NCBI GenBank assembly: GCA_045430305.1
Contig: JAILXW010000001.1
Span: forward strand, 62,001-126,000
Source: Agarilytica sp045430305
Lineage (GTDB): Bacteria > Pseudomonadota > Gammaproteobacteria > Pseudomonadales > Cellvibrionaceae
Direction of reading: 5' to 3'
Length of the DNA: 64,000 bases
Positions 8,629 through 18,600 of the stretch are shown here, piece after piece. A program made the translations under genes and the position numbers. Position 1 is the first letter of the stretch; every line of letters starts with the position of its first letter. Below the pieces are notes generated by a model. The model was given only the letters and a program-made list of their open reading frames with translations, was not told the DNA's origin and did not search any database.

Positions 8629-9959
8629 TGGAAAACTTGGCGGAAGTGCGTATGTGGGGTGAGCAGGTGGGGGCTTTGGTTTACGACCCCAGTTCTCACA
8701 CTAGTACCTTCGAGTTCGCGCCTGGGTGGCTCTCTCTTGGTGCTGATATTGCGCCTTTGCATATGCCTCTGGCCCCTGTGAAATACCAGTTTCCCGGTCT
8801 AAATTATTCCACGTATAAAGGTTTGCCCGCTGTATTTGCTGATGCCTTGCCTGATGACTTTGGTAACGCGGTGATCGATGCTTGGCTGGCGAGGGAAGGG
8901 CGAGCCCCGGAATCTTTTACGCCGGTCGAGCGACTTTTGTATACCGGTTCGCGTGGTATGGGGGCGTTGGAGTTTTTTCCTTTGCTTAAGCGAAGTGAAC
9001 CGAACGATGAAAGCCTCGCGTTAGATTCGTTGGTATCGATGGCGCAAACGGTATTAGATGAGCGCGCCGAGTTGAAGCCGCGCATTGATGCCAACGGCGC
9101 CAATGATGATGCAATGAAGGCAATCTTGCAGGTGGGTACATCGGCCGGTGGTGCGCGTGCAAAAGCGGTAATAACAATCAATAAAGAGCGTTCGCAAATT
9201 CGTTCAGGGCAACGAGAGGCTCCGCTTGGTTTTGAGCACTATTTATTAAAGTTAGATGGGGTAGAAGAGCACAAAGCTAAAACAGAAACATTTGGTGACC
9301 CGCAGGGTTTTGGTCGTATGGAGTATGCGTATTATTTAATGGCGAAAGACTCTGGTATTACCATGTCAGACTCTGAACTATTAATGGAAGGTGCGCGGGC
9401 ACATTTTATGACTCGACGTTTCGATCGTGATGAAAACAGGAAGTTACACTATTTATCGTTGTGCGGAATGGACCATGCTGATTATAAAAAACCAGGAAGT
9501 TATAGTTATGAGCAACTGCTTGGTGTGGCTCGTCGATTAAGGCTTCCCCGAGAAGATGCCATCGAAATTTTTCGTCGTATGGTATTTAATATTGTTGCGC
9601 GCAATCACGACGATCATAGTAAAAACTTTGGCTTTTTACTTGGCTCACCTTCTGAGCCTTGGCGACTCTCTCCTGCGTTTGATATTGCATATAGCTATCG
9701 TAAAGAATCACCGTGGGTAGCGGCTCATCAAATGAGTGTAAATGGTAAGCGCGATCAATTTGAACAAGACGACTTAATAGTGGTTGCCAATTTGATTGGC
9801 AATTTTCGTGAAGTAAAATCCATTATTCGGCAAGTGGTAGATGTGGTAACTGAATGGCCTCATTATGCGAAGCGAGCAGGTGTATTTGAAAGCCTACAGC
9901 AAGAGGTTGCAGCAAATTTGCGAGTGGGTGATAGCTACGACTGGTGTAGGCCAAGATAA
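8628..9959 (+). CDS. hipA: HipA-like serine/threonine kinase toxin
   Basis: 443 residues. HipA kinases phosphorylate a cellular target (glutamyl-tRNA synthetase in E. coli) and cause growth arrest. The N-terminal HipA coupling subdomain (about 4-50) and the kinase core are both present: the Gly-rich loop VGTSAGGARAK (169-179, with S172 as a candidate autophosphorylation site), catalytic D328 in NHDDHSKNFGF, and the metal-binding D352 in SPAFDIAYS. MTRRFDRD near 260 also matches the family. An alternative TTG at 8622 would add two residues. All key residues are kept, so the toxin appears intact. The actual target in this organism is unknown. Confidence 0.93.
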   Translation: MENLAEVRMWGEQVGALVYDPSSHTSTFEFAPGWLSLGADIAPLHMPLAPVKYQFPGLNYSTYKGLPAVFADALPDDFGNAVIDAWLAREGRAPESFTPVERLLYTGSRGMGALEFFPLLKRSEPNDESLALDSLVSMAQTVLDERAELKPRIDANGANDDAMKAILQVGTSAGGARAKAVITINKERSQIRSGQREAPLGFEHYLLKLDGVEEHKAKTETFGDPQGFGRMEYAYYLMAKDSGITMSDSELLMEGARAHFMTRRFDRDENRKLHYLSLCGMDHADYKKPGSYSYEQLLGVARRLRLPREDAIEIFRRMVFNIVARNHDDHSKNFGFLLGSPSEPWRLSPAFDIAYSYRKESPWVAAHQMSVNGKRDQFEQDDLIVVANLIGNFREVKSIIRQVVDVVTEWPHYAKRAGVFESLQQEVAANLRVGDSYDWCRPR

Positions 9960-10262
9960 AGCACTAACAATGAATGCTTGGTTCAAAAGGCGAGGTCTAG
10001 GCCTCGTCATTGCCTGACTCATACCTAGTAAACAGCCAAAGCCATAGCAGCGGCGAGCTTGTCAATTAAAGCGCTAAAACAAAGTAGAAATACACGGCCA
10101 AATCTTGGCGCCCGTTGGCCTGGGGCAATGTTACATAAAGGCGTTTTTGAGTAATCATATTCTTTACAGTCCCATACTTTGCTAGTAGCATACGCAGCCT
10201 TCCTAACGGTTTTTGAAAATAACTCTATGAAAATCAAAGAGTTATTAAAATCTGTTGCCTCT
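9960..10262. other. Intergenic stretch between hipA and tRNA-Ser
   Basis: About 300 bases with no convincing gene. A short GC-rich hairpin (GAGG-TCTAGG-CCTC) lies near 9991-10006, without a T-tract. A 70-codon minus-strand frame at 10025-10237 has no Shine-Dalgarno or family resemblance and is treated as chance. The promoter of the tRNA presumably lies at its right end. Confidence 0.4.
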
Positions 10263-10350
10263 GGTGAGGTGTCTGAGTGGTCGAAAGAGCACGCCTGGAA
10301 AGTGTGTGTACCTCACGGTACCGAGGGTTCAAATCCCTCCCTCACCGCCA
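10263..10350 (+). tRNA. tRNA-Ser (anticodon GGA)
   Basis: An 88-base serine tRNA with encoded CCA. The acceptor arms GGTGAGG (10263-10269) and CCTCACC (10340-10346) pair perfectly, followed by G73 and CCA. The anticodon loop reads CTGGAAA, giving anticodon GGA (codons TCC/TCT). A long variable arm (TGTACCTCACGGTACC region) and the T-arm GAGGGTTCAAATCCCTC are clear. The length and long variable arm fit a class II tRNA. It is followed at once by a strong terminator. Confidence 0.97.
10332..10350. repeat. tRNA-Ser 3' end, copy 1 of a 19-bp direct repeat
   Basis: The last 19 bases of the tRNA (AATCCCTCCCTCACCGCCA) occur again, identical, at 10503-10521, 171 bases downstream. tRNA 3' ends are common attachment sites for integrases; a short duplication is what remains at an attL/attR pair or after a small insertion. 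No integrase gene is intact in the window. Confidence 0.7.
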
Positions 10351-10356
10351 TTAAAT

Positions 10357-10395
10357 AAAAAAGCCCTCATCGCGAAAGTGATGAGGGCTTTTTTA
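10357..10395 (+). terminator. Rho-independent terminator of tRNA-Ser
   Basis: GCCCTCATC and GATGAGGGC form a nine-base perfect stem around a GCGAAAGT loop, with an A-run before and TTTTTTATTT after. It begins a few bases beyond the tRNA CCA end. The A and T runs make it potentially bidirectional. Confidence 0.93.
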
Positions 10396-10417
10396 TTTAA
10401 CAGGGCTGGGTAGGTGA

Positions 10418-10498
10418 GAACCCTCGCGGTTCGACAATTTTTCAGGAAAAAATTGATCCGCGAAAGCGCCCGAAGGGCAAAGCGCAGGGAGGCGCTTT
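10418..10498. repeat. Array of three hairpins between the two tRNA-end copies
   Basis: Three adjacent inverted repeats: GAACC-ctcgc-GGTTC at 10418-10432; CAATTTTT-cagg-AAAAATTG around 10435-10455; and AAAGCGCC...GGCGCTTT at 10463-10498 with a GC-rich interior. None overlaps an obvious gene. Together with the terminator the 10.36-10.50 kb interval is almost entirely foldable, which suggests a structured RNA or an extragenic palindromic element rather than a coding sequence. No known RNA family is recognised. Confidence 0.5.
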
Positions 10499-10502
10499 GG
10501 AT

Positions 10503-10521
10503 AATCCCTCCCTCACCGCCA
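10503..10521. repeat. Copy 2 of the tRNA-Ser 3' end direct repeat
   Basis: Identical over 19 bases to 10332-10350, including the CCA, but not preceded by a foldable tRNA body. It could be an att-type remnant or a fragment of a decayed second tRNA. The interval between the copies holds the tRNA terminator and three hairpins. Confidence 0.65.
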
Positions 10522-10830
10522 ATTTCACAAATCGTCTATCTCGAGGAACGCTTTTTTTCCTCTCTCTCGTACAGCGTTCTTGGCAGTCATTTCACTGGTC
10601 AAAGCGCTTGCTCTTTGTTCGTTTCTGTCTCTACTCTCCAAATTTTATAAAATCGCTTGGTCAAATATTAATTTTTTTGATCGGAGAAAACTTTATTCGG
10701 TGGTAGTGATAGCATTAAGAGTTGTCGCGTGTTGAGGGGCAATAAACTTTATTGCTAAAAACGCCCAAATTTACTCTGGGCCTATGTCTTTTCTGTTTTT
10801 TTCTGTCTCATTTGTTTTGTAGGGGGGTAA

Positions 10831-11049
10831 ATAGCAGCCTGCCTTACGAAGCCCTCTGTTGTAAAAGCACTAGAGTATCCAATATTAAAAATTTTTAGCT
10901 GTTATCTTAACCTTGATGCTGGCGATGCTAAGCTAGACCACAATGAAGCAATGGTATTACTCGTGGATTACAAAGAAATAACAATGACGATGTCTATGTT
11001 TGAGTTTTATGAGAATGCTCAAACCAAGTCAGAACTTGCTAATTATTAG
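10831..11049 (+). pseudogene. Possible gene fragment, 73 codons without a good start
   Basis: A frame open from a TAA at 10828 to a TAG at 11047-11049 reads like protein over its last 64 codons (for example YLNLDAGDAKLDHNEAM and MFEFYENAQTKSELANY), but has no ATG, GTG or TTG near its beginning; the first ATG is at 10951. It may be the tail of a decayed gene. No family recognised. The surrounding 10522-10830 is AT-rich without a convincing gene. Confidence 0.25.
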
Positions 11050-11121
11050 TTAAAAACTTGTAAACCTCCCTTTTTTGGTGGCGTTATAAATTGGAGTTTT
11101 CTACGAAACTCGGGGTAACAC

Positions 11122-11580
11122 TTAAGCTCGTATTATCGGTGTAAAGTCAAACGCTAAGTTGATGTTCTGGGCGATACGAGAGCAGCGAAACCGAGGGTTA
11201 CGTTGTTTTATTTCAGCGATGGAGTGAATCATTTCTTGTGATGGTCCTTTATTGCCAGGTTTTATCGGGTGCTTTGACGGTAATCACGAGCTATATTTCT
11301 TTTCAGTTAACGCTTTATGACATCTCAAACGCGTGGCGGGTTTAAGAATGATGGCGACGTTGTGAATTCGGTATTCGCCAATAATGAATATATGTAATCC
11401 ATAGACAAAACGGTGAAAAAACGTGGGTTTGGGGGTTCGATTGTTGCGTCGGTTCTATGTGAGAATCTGCTGTTTGAGCGCTAAGTTTTTGTCATCGCTG
11501 CGCGGACACCGCCAGGCTTCAGTTGCTTGATCCGTGTGTAAAGGAAGTGTGTTGAGAGGAGCAGTAATCGTAATTGTCTC
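11122..11580 (-). pseudogene. Decayed, truncated IS transposase (integrase-core type)
   Basis: Reading the minus strand from about 11580 gives RQLRLLLLSTHFLYTRIKQL, KPGGVRAAM, then after a frameshift NLALKQQIL, RNNRTPKPTFFHRFVYGL, EYRIHNVAIILKPATRL, KALTEKKYSS, KHPIKPGNKGPSQEM and IAEIKQRNPRFRCSRIAQNI. These match, in order, the N-terminal half of a widespread rve/integrase-core transposase family (typical wording there: AENLALKQQL, ILKPATLLRFHKAL, KPGPKGPS, EMKQRNPRFGC). In-frame stops (one TAG, one TGA), at least one frameshift, and loss of the catalytic DDE half show it is dead. No terminal inverted repeats were found. Confidence 0.8.
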
Positions 11581-12642
11581 CGCTAAAAACAACCCGCTTG
11601 AATGAGCGTTTTATACGAAATTAGTAGTGCGTATATGGCAGGCAGCCACAACAGATAAAACGTATTATGGGTTTCATTGTTTTCTATTCGGGTGTCACGA
11701 ATAAAGCGCTCTACGAAGTATTCTAGATTAAGCTTGTTATATTTTCTTGGGTTCCAATATATGATATTCCGAGCGAGATGTTTTTACTGATTAATTTCTC
11801 TCGTACTTCTAAAAGTATTTTGTATATTCGTCATAATTAATTTATACGCCTAATTGAAAGTTATGCGAACGCGGTTCGATTTTGAAAGTTTTTCTTGGTT
11901 CATGTCTGTCGGTGTTTTTTTTATAAAAATGTCGTATAACGATTTTGTGGATAAATGAAAGAAATCACAGTGTTAGATAAACGAAAAATATACCGTGTTG
12001 TTAGCGCGGTAATAGAGCGCATATGTTTATTATTAGAAAAATAGGTATTTAAATTCGTGGTAGTGGACTTTGATAGGCTTTTTCTTTTTCTTTTTCTTTT
12101 TCTTTTTCTTTTTCTTTTTCTTTTTCTTGCAACCAGTTTTTTGGTGAGATACCGGCTAAAAATTTCTAGCGATCCATTTTTTGAACAAGTGTTGAACTGG
12201 GTGGATATTGAATTGGGCAGGCGTTGAATTGAACAAATGTTGATGATGGCGCCATTGACTTTTAGTAAAATGTGGGTACTATTTGAACGCTTAGCTGAGT
12301 CGATAACCAGTTTCAGCTTATGTTAACTAGAAGATACCAGTCAGTTAGTTCCGTAATTTCTCGGTTTTTTTCTGCTGTTGCGGTATTTGCTCAATTTAAT
12401 TCAGGACAAAATGACAACAATAAATCTCTGATTTTCTAGTAACTTTCTTTAATTATTGGGGCGGTTGGAAGGTAAAAATATTCGCCCCTGTCATAACAAA
12501 GCGATTTGACAACGGATTTGTAGCCAGCATTTCTTTATTTTTGTTTGATGTGTTGAGTAGTCTCATCTAGAAAATTTAGATGGATCATGTCGTTCGTTAA
12601 AAAATAATAAATAACAAAATATTACCATAGGTAGTGGGCAGC
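11581..12642. other. Gene-poor AT-rich region upstream of the giant lyase
   Basis: About one kilobase without a convincing gene on either strand. It holds the CTTTTT microsatellite at 12078-12128 and otherwise AT-rich, low-complexity sequence. The lyase promoter should lie in its right part, but no clear sigma-70 pair stands out. Confidence 0.5.
12078..12128 (+). repeat. CTTTTT hexanucleotide microsatellite, about 8 copies
   Basis: An almost perfect run of CTTTTT units, about 515 bases upstream of the lyase start codon and outside any gene. Such tracts change length by slippage; when near a promoter they can vary expression, though this one seems far from the start. Confidence 0.95.
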
Positions 12643-15600
12643 ATGAATATACGAACCATTCTTTGTCGTGTCGGTTTTGCATTGGCACTTTCATTTTTTT
12701 CTTATGCCGTTCAGGCAAACCCCGTGCAAAGTCTGTCGTTCGACTCGGACGGTGGTAGCTGGTCATCAAATGCTAAAACCAGCACCAAACATCGTATCAA
12801 CGGTAATAATTCGTTGCAGTGGACTTTCTCAGCGGGTGAATCGCTACTCGTTACAAAAAACTTTGAACGTATTACCGATTCGCAAGCGCGCTCGTATCAG
12901 TCGGGTGGGGTGCAGATATTTTCGTTCTGGGTTTACAACGAGAGTCCTATTAACGGCACCATGCAAGTACGGTTACAAAGCAGCAGTGGTAGCCAGTTGG
13001 GGAACACGCTGCCAGTTAACCTGAACTTCAAAGGTTGGCGCTCGGTTGGCGTTGCGCTTGGGCGAGATTTGAAGGCGCCGGATAATCAGGACATTGGTAG
13101 AATCCGTTTCACCGCTCCAAGTCGCTCAGGAAAGTTATATATCGACCAGATTATGTTTTCTGCCGCCGATCATCGTTATCAGTGGGGTGACGATCAGTAT
13201 ACGACCAAAGCGCCAAGTAATTATCTTTACGACCGAATCGATTTTGGTTTGCCATCCACTCTTCCTAGAGCAACAAATAGTGAGTTTGACGCTACGGTTG
13301 CGCTAAGAGACATGTTTATCGCGCAGAACAGTAGCGATCCAGGAAGTTCTTTTTACAATTATTTCGATGGGCTGAATATTCGTAAAAGTAACGGTGTCAT
13401 TACCGGCAAGCACGTTATCACTCGTGTTCAGCGAGTTCGCTACCAACCGAGTCATTTGTCTGGGGCTGCAAAAGATCGTTATAACGCCTACGAAACGGAT
13501 TTAGAGCGCTACACCCTGAATATGCTGAGAGTTGCCCGCGCCTATCATAGTGGTTCTGGCTCAAAGCAAGAACTTGCTGAAATGTACGCCTTGATGACTG
13601 AACATTTACTCGATCAGGGTTATGCCGATGGAAGCAGTCTTATTACTACACATCACTGGGGATACAACTCAACGGGTTGGTATATTTCAGCCCTAATGAT
13701 GGCGTCAGAACTGGAAAAGCGCGGCCTATTAGACCCTGTTTATAATGCGTTAACATGGTTCTCTCGCGAGTTCCGTCATGCTTTTAACATGGAGCTGAAG
13801 GATGACAGCTCAGATATGGATTACTTTCACACCCAGGCTCGTCAGCATTTGGCGTTGTTGTTGTTGAATCCAGATCGCGATGAACGTGTTGCGCTGGTAC
13901 ACAAATTTTCTGACTTCTTAACTGATGCAATTACTCAGGACTCACCGGGCACCATGGGAGGCTTTAAGCCAGATCACACCTTATGGCATCACCGTGGTCA
14001 TTATTCCAATTATGGGTTTCCTGCCGTACGAAACTTATGTGAACTTAGCTATATGTTTCGAGATACCCCGTTTAAACTCGGTGAAGATGCTTTAAACGAA
14101 TTACGCGCATCACTTATCAGCGCCTGGTACTACACCAATCCCAAAACAGTAATGGCACTGGGTGGGCGCAAGGCGTTTGGTGGGTCAACACAGCTCACAG
14201 AGTTGAAAGATAGCTTTCGAAAATTGGCACTAAGCTACGACGAACTTGATACTGACTTGGCATCAATTCATTTACATATGGCGGAGCGCTCTGCAAACGA
14301 TTCGTACTCGATCTTTGGTGAGTGGGTTGAGCCAGCCGAACTACAGCAGGGTAACTGGAGCTTTAACGGTGGCGCATTTATGGCTCACCGACATGGCGAT
14401 AAATTGGCTTTGGTAAAAGGCTACAATCGAATTGTCTGGTCGGCAGAAATCTATGCGACTGAAAACCGGTTTGGTCGTTATCAGAGCCATGGCTCAGTGC
14501 AGATTTTGCCTCACGGAGACCCTGATGACTTTGGTTACGGTGAAGCTGGCTGGGATTGGAACCGCAATCCTGGCAGTACATCGATCCATTTACCCTTAGA
14601 TGATCTTGAGCCTTCCGACCGTTACTTAACGGTAGTTTCAAACGAAGGTACTAGTGGTTCAGTTAGCCTCCGCAGCAAGTACGGTATGTTCAATTTCAAT
14701 CACGTTGCACCTACCCGTTCAGGTTTTGACAGTAGTTTCCGAGCAATAAAGTCGACCTATGCTGCAAAGGGTGACCTGCTGATGGTGGGTACTGGTATTA
14801 CCAGTAACTCGTACGATACTGAAACAACCTTGTTCCAGTACCGAATTACTGGAAACAAAACGTTCTATTACAACGGTAGCAAGATCAATAGTGATGTCAG
14901 TTTGAAGTCAGGCGACTGGCTGATTGATGGCAGTGGTGTCGGGTATTACCTGGCGGATATCCCAGGTGGGCGCCTTGAGTTTGGCAGTCAGTCTTCGCGC
15001 AATTACCGAGACAGCTCATCTACCTCTGGAAATTTTGCAACTGCCTGGATCGGTCACGGGAAGCCGAACAAAGATAGCTACCAATACCTTACCGTGATGA
15101 ATGCCACGCCCAGTAAAATGCGGCAAGCGAAGGCTGACTTTGAGTCCCGATTTAATCTCGTTGATCATGGCAGTTCAGGTCATCAGGTTCATGATGCACA
15201 GGAACAAACTTGGAGCTATTCGGTTCTCAACGACCAAAGTTATAGTCAAGGCCCCGTGCAACGAATTAATAAGTTAGCGCAAGTAATCGTTAAGAAAAAT
15301 GGAGAGCGCTACTTTATTAGTGCTGCATCACCATTTTTGAACTTCAAGCCAACAGGTGGCTACAATACAACTGAAATGTATGACGCTGTTCCAATAGTGA
15401 TCACCATGGCAGGTGAGTGGAAGGAAATAAGTGACCAAAACGTTAAGGTTCAAGTTGGCAGTGGCGTTACCCAGATTACCCTGAATAGCTACTTTGGGCG
15501 CAGCGAGAATATTGAAATCGGTAAGCACAATGATTATGGCAGAGCAACACCTCCTGATCCTGATGCGCCCATAAACCCAGAAAAGAAAAGTTCTGAATCT

Positions 15601-18600
15601 GGCGGCGAGCCAACGCCAGAGCCAACTATAGCACCGACGCCGACGCCAGAGCCAACTATAGAGCCAACGCCAGCCCTGACACCAGAGCAGGGAAGTTTCA
15701 CCCTCTATTTGGCAGACAGCTCCGACCTCTATAGCCAAGCCGAAGATGGAGACACGATTTCGCTTACCAGCAGCGATTTAGGTGGTAACCAAATTGGCAT
15801 TACTGCCTACTCGGAAAATACTGCGGAAAGTGTTAGCTTTTTTGTGAATGGCGTTAGTGTGAGAACCGAGAATCACAGTCCTTTTTCACTGGGTGGTGAC
15901 GCATCGGATAACATCTTAGGCCATGTATTGATACCTGGTAACAACACGATTCTCGCGATAGCTTATTCAGGGGAAAACCTTAGTGGGGAAGTTCTTGGCC
16001 AGATCAGCGTTACCATCAAATTTGATGAGCCTATACCTACACCTGCCCCCACGCCTGAACCGACACTAGAGCCGGTGCCTGAACCAGAGCCAGCACCTGA
16101 ACCAGAGCCAGCACCTGAACCAGCACCTGGCGTGAGCTACCATATGAGTGTTGGCGAGTATAAGGCTAACCACGCCATACGAGGATATAACCCAAATGTA
16201 AGTCCAGCCTGGTATGACGCTGGGGCGTTAACGCCGGCAACTATCAATGGGCTTAGCATTTCTCGGCTGGTCACTAAGTATGGGCGTGTATTACTGATTT
16301 TGGCAGATGGTACTATCGATGATCCTTCGGGGTTGTTTGTCACCTTTAGTGATAACACTACCTACCAAATGACGCAGATTTCAGCGACCCATTGGGAGTC
16401 AACGGATCCTAGTTTTGTCAGTCAGTTTGAAGCTGATGACATGCATTTTACGATCACTACGAACGGCGAGCCAGAGCCTGACCCCGAGCCTGGTCCGGCA
16501 CCAGATCCCGCGCCTGAGCCTGAGCTCGGACCTGAGCCTGGCGTGAGTTATCACATGAGTGTTGGTGAGTATAAGGATAACCACAGCATAAGGGGATATA
16601 ACCCAGATGTAAGTCCTGCTTGGTATGACGCTGGTGCGTTAACACCGGCAACTATCAATGGGCTTACCATTTCTCGGTTGGTCAGTAAGTATGGGCGTGT
16701 ATTACTAATTTTGGCTGGCGGGGTTACCGGTGACCCTTCAGAGGTGTTTGTCACCTTTAGCGATAACGTTACCTATGAGATGGCGCAGACTTCAGCTACG
16801 AATTGGGAATCAACGGATGCAGGCTTTGTTAGTCGGTTCGACGCTGATGACATGTACTTTACGATCACTGCGAACGGTGAGCCTGAACGTACACCAACAC
16901 CAACACCAACACCAACACCAACTCCGACTCCGACTCCGACTCCGACTCCGACTCCTGGCGCGAGCTATCACATGAATGTTGGGGAATATAAGGCCAGCCA
17001 CGCCATACGAGGATATAACCCAAATGTTGTACCCGCTTGGTATGACGCTGGTGCGTTAACACCGGCAACTTTTAATGGGCTTACCATTTCTCGGCTGGTC
17101 ACTAAGTATGGGCGTGTATTACTGATTTTGGCAGATGGCGCTACCGGAGACCCTTCAGAGGTGTTTGTCACCTTTAGCGATAACGTTACCTATGAGATGG
17201 ATCAGACCTCTGCAACGAATTGGGAATCAACGGATACTGATTTTGTTAGTCGATTTGAAGCAGATGACATGTACTTCACTATAACTACGGATGGAAAACC
17301 AGAACCAGAGCCTACTCCAGAGCCTACTCCAGAGCCTACTCCAGAGCCTACTCCAGAGCCTACTCCAGAGCCTACTCCAGAGCCTACTCCAGAGCCTACT
17401 CCAGAGCCTGCTCCAGAGCCTACTCCAGAGCCCACTCCAGAGCCCGCTCCAGAGGCTGGTATGAACTATCACATGAACGTTGGTGAGTATAAAGATAACA
17501 GCAGTATGCGTGGGTATAATCCTTCAGTCAGTCCAGCGTGGTACGACATAGGAACGATGACCCCGAACACGGTGCTAGGAGCCGATGTATACCGCTTCGT
17601 GACCAAGTATGGCAGGGTGGTGTTGATGCTGAGAGGTAGTACACCTGACGAAGTACACGTTACTTTTGCAGATGGCTTGTCATTTGAAATGACGCATGAA
17701 GGGTCAAACACTTGGGAATCTGAAGACGCGCGCTTTATTGCTAAATTTGAAGCTAGCACTATGGATTTTAGGATTACAGAGGGCAGGTCTGGCGCACTAC
17801 CAGAGCCACAACCGCAGCCACAACCGCAGCCACAACCGCAGCCACAACCGCAGCCAGAACCTGAGTACTCCAATGCTTGTGATATTGATGCGTTCCGATC
17901 TTCGGGAGGGGAAAAGACAGCCTCATCCCCTAAAACGGGTATCGCCAGTGATTACGTCCGCGATGAAAATATTTTAGAGCACAGCGATGTACTTCTCTTC
18001 AGTGACTTTGAATCATCGGATTGGGGAGATGATTGGTCCTCCGGAAGCAGTAGCAGCATGATAGAAGTGGTCTCCGAAGACTCCTCTGGCGGCTTTGAGC
18101 AATTTCATGGAAAGGCCCTAAGAGTAAAAGTTGCCGCCGGAGATCATTACGGAATGAGTCTTCGATACAAATTCAAGCAAGAGACCGGAGAGGAGCCCGA
18201 AGAGGCCTATTTCAGATATTACATGCGGTTCGGCGATGACTGGGAGCCAACGAGCGGAGGTAAGCTCCCTGGGTTCTCAGGAACATATGGCCGGGCTGGA
18301 TGGGGAGGACGCCGAGCAAATGGTACAAATGGTTGGTCGGCTCGAGGCCATTTTAGTCAGCCGATTAGTGTGCCTGGGGCGGCAGATCATGTGCCTATCG
18401 GCAACTATGTCTACCATGTTAATCAGAAATGGAATTCTGGAGATGTCTTCGATTATGGGAATGACTGCCGAGGCTATTTGGCGAAAAACAAATGGTATAG
18501 CGTTGAGCAGTATGTTCGCATGAACACTCCGGGTGAAAAAGATGGTGTGATACGTACCTGGGTAGATGGACGTTTAGCGCATGAGTCGACTGACTGGCGC

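Larger units (their letters stand above)
16129..17793 (+). repeat. Four tandem copies of an unknown ~112-residue module inside the lyase
   Basis: Copies begin near 16129, 16540, 16957 and 17458. Each starts SYHMxVGEYK or NYHMNVGEYK, continues RGYNPxVxPAWYD, then KYGRVLLIL, VTFSDN and ends DDMxFTIT. Copies 1-3 are nearly identical at DNA level over long runs; copy 4 is diverged. Its position between catalytic domains and Pro linkers suggests a carbohydrate-binding or spacer module, but I do not recognise it. Confidence 0.9.

Noticed and set aside
10025..10237. 70-codon minus-strand frame next to tRNA-Ser
   Set aside because: No Shine-Dalgarno, no family pattern and unusual composition; likely chance.
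17202..17472. Long minus-strand frames coding GSGVGS and RLWSRLWS repeats
   Set aside because: They are the reverse complement of the EPTP linker microsatellite of the lyase; every frame of such a repeat is open.
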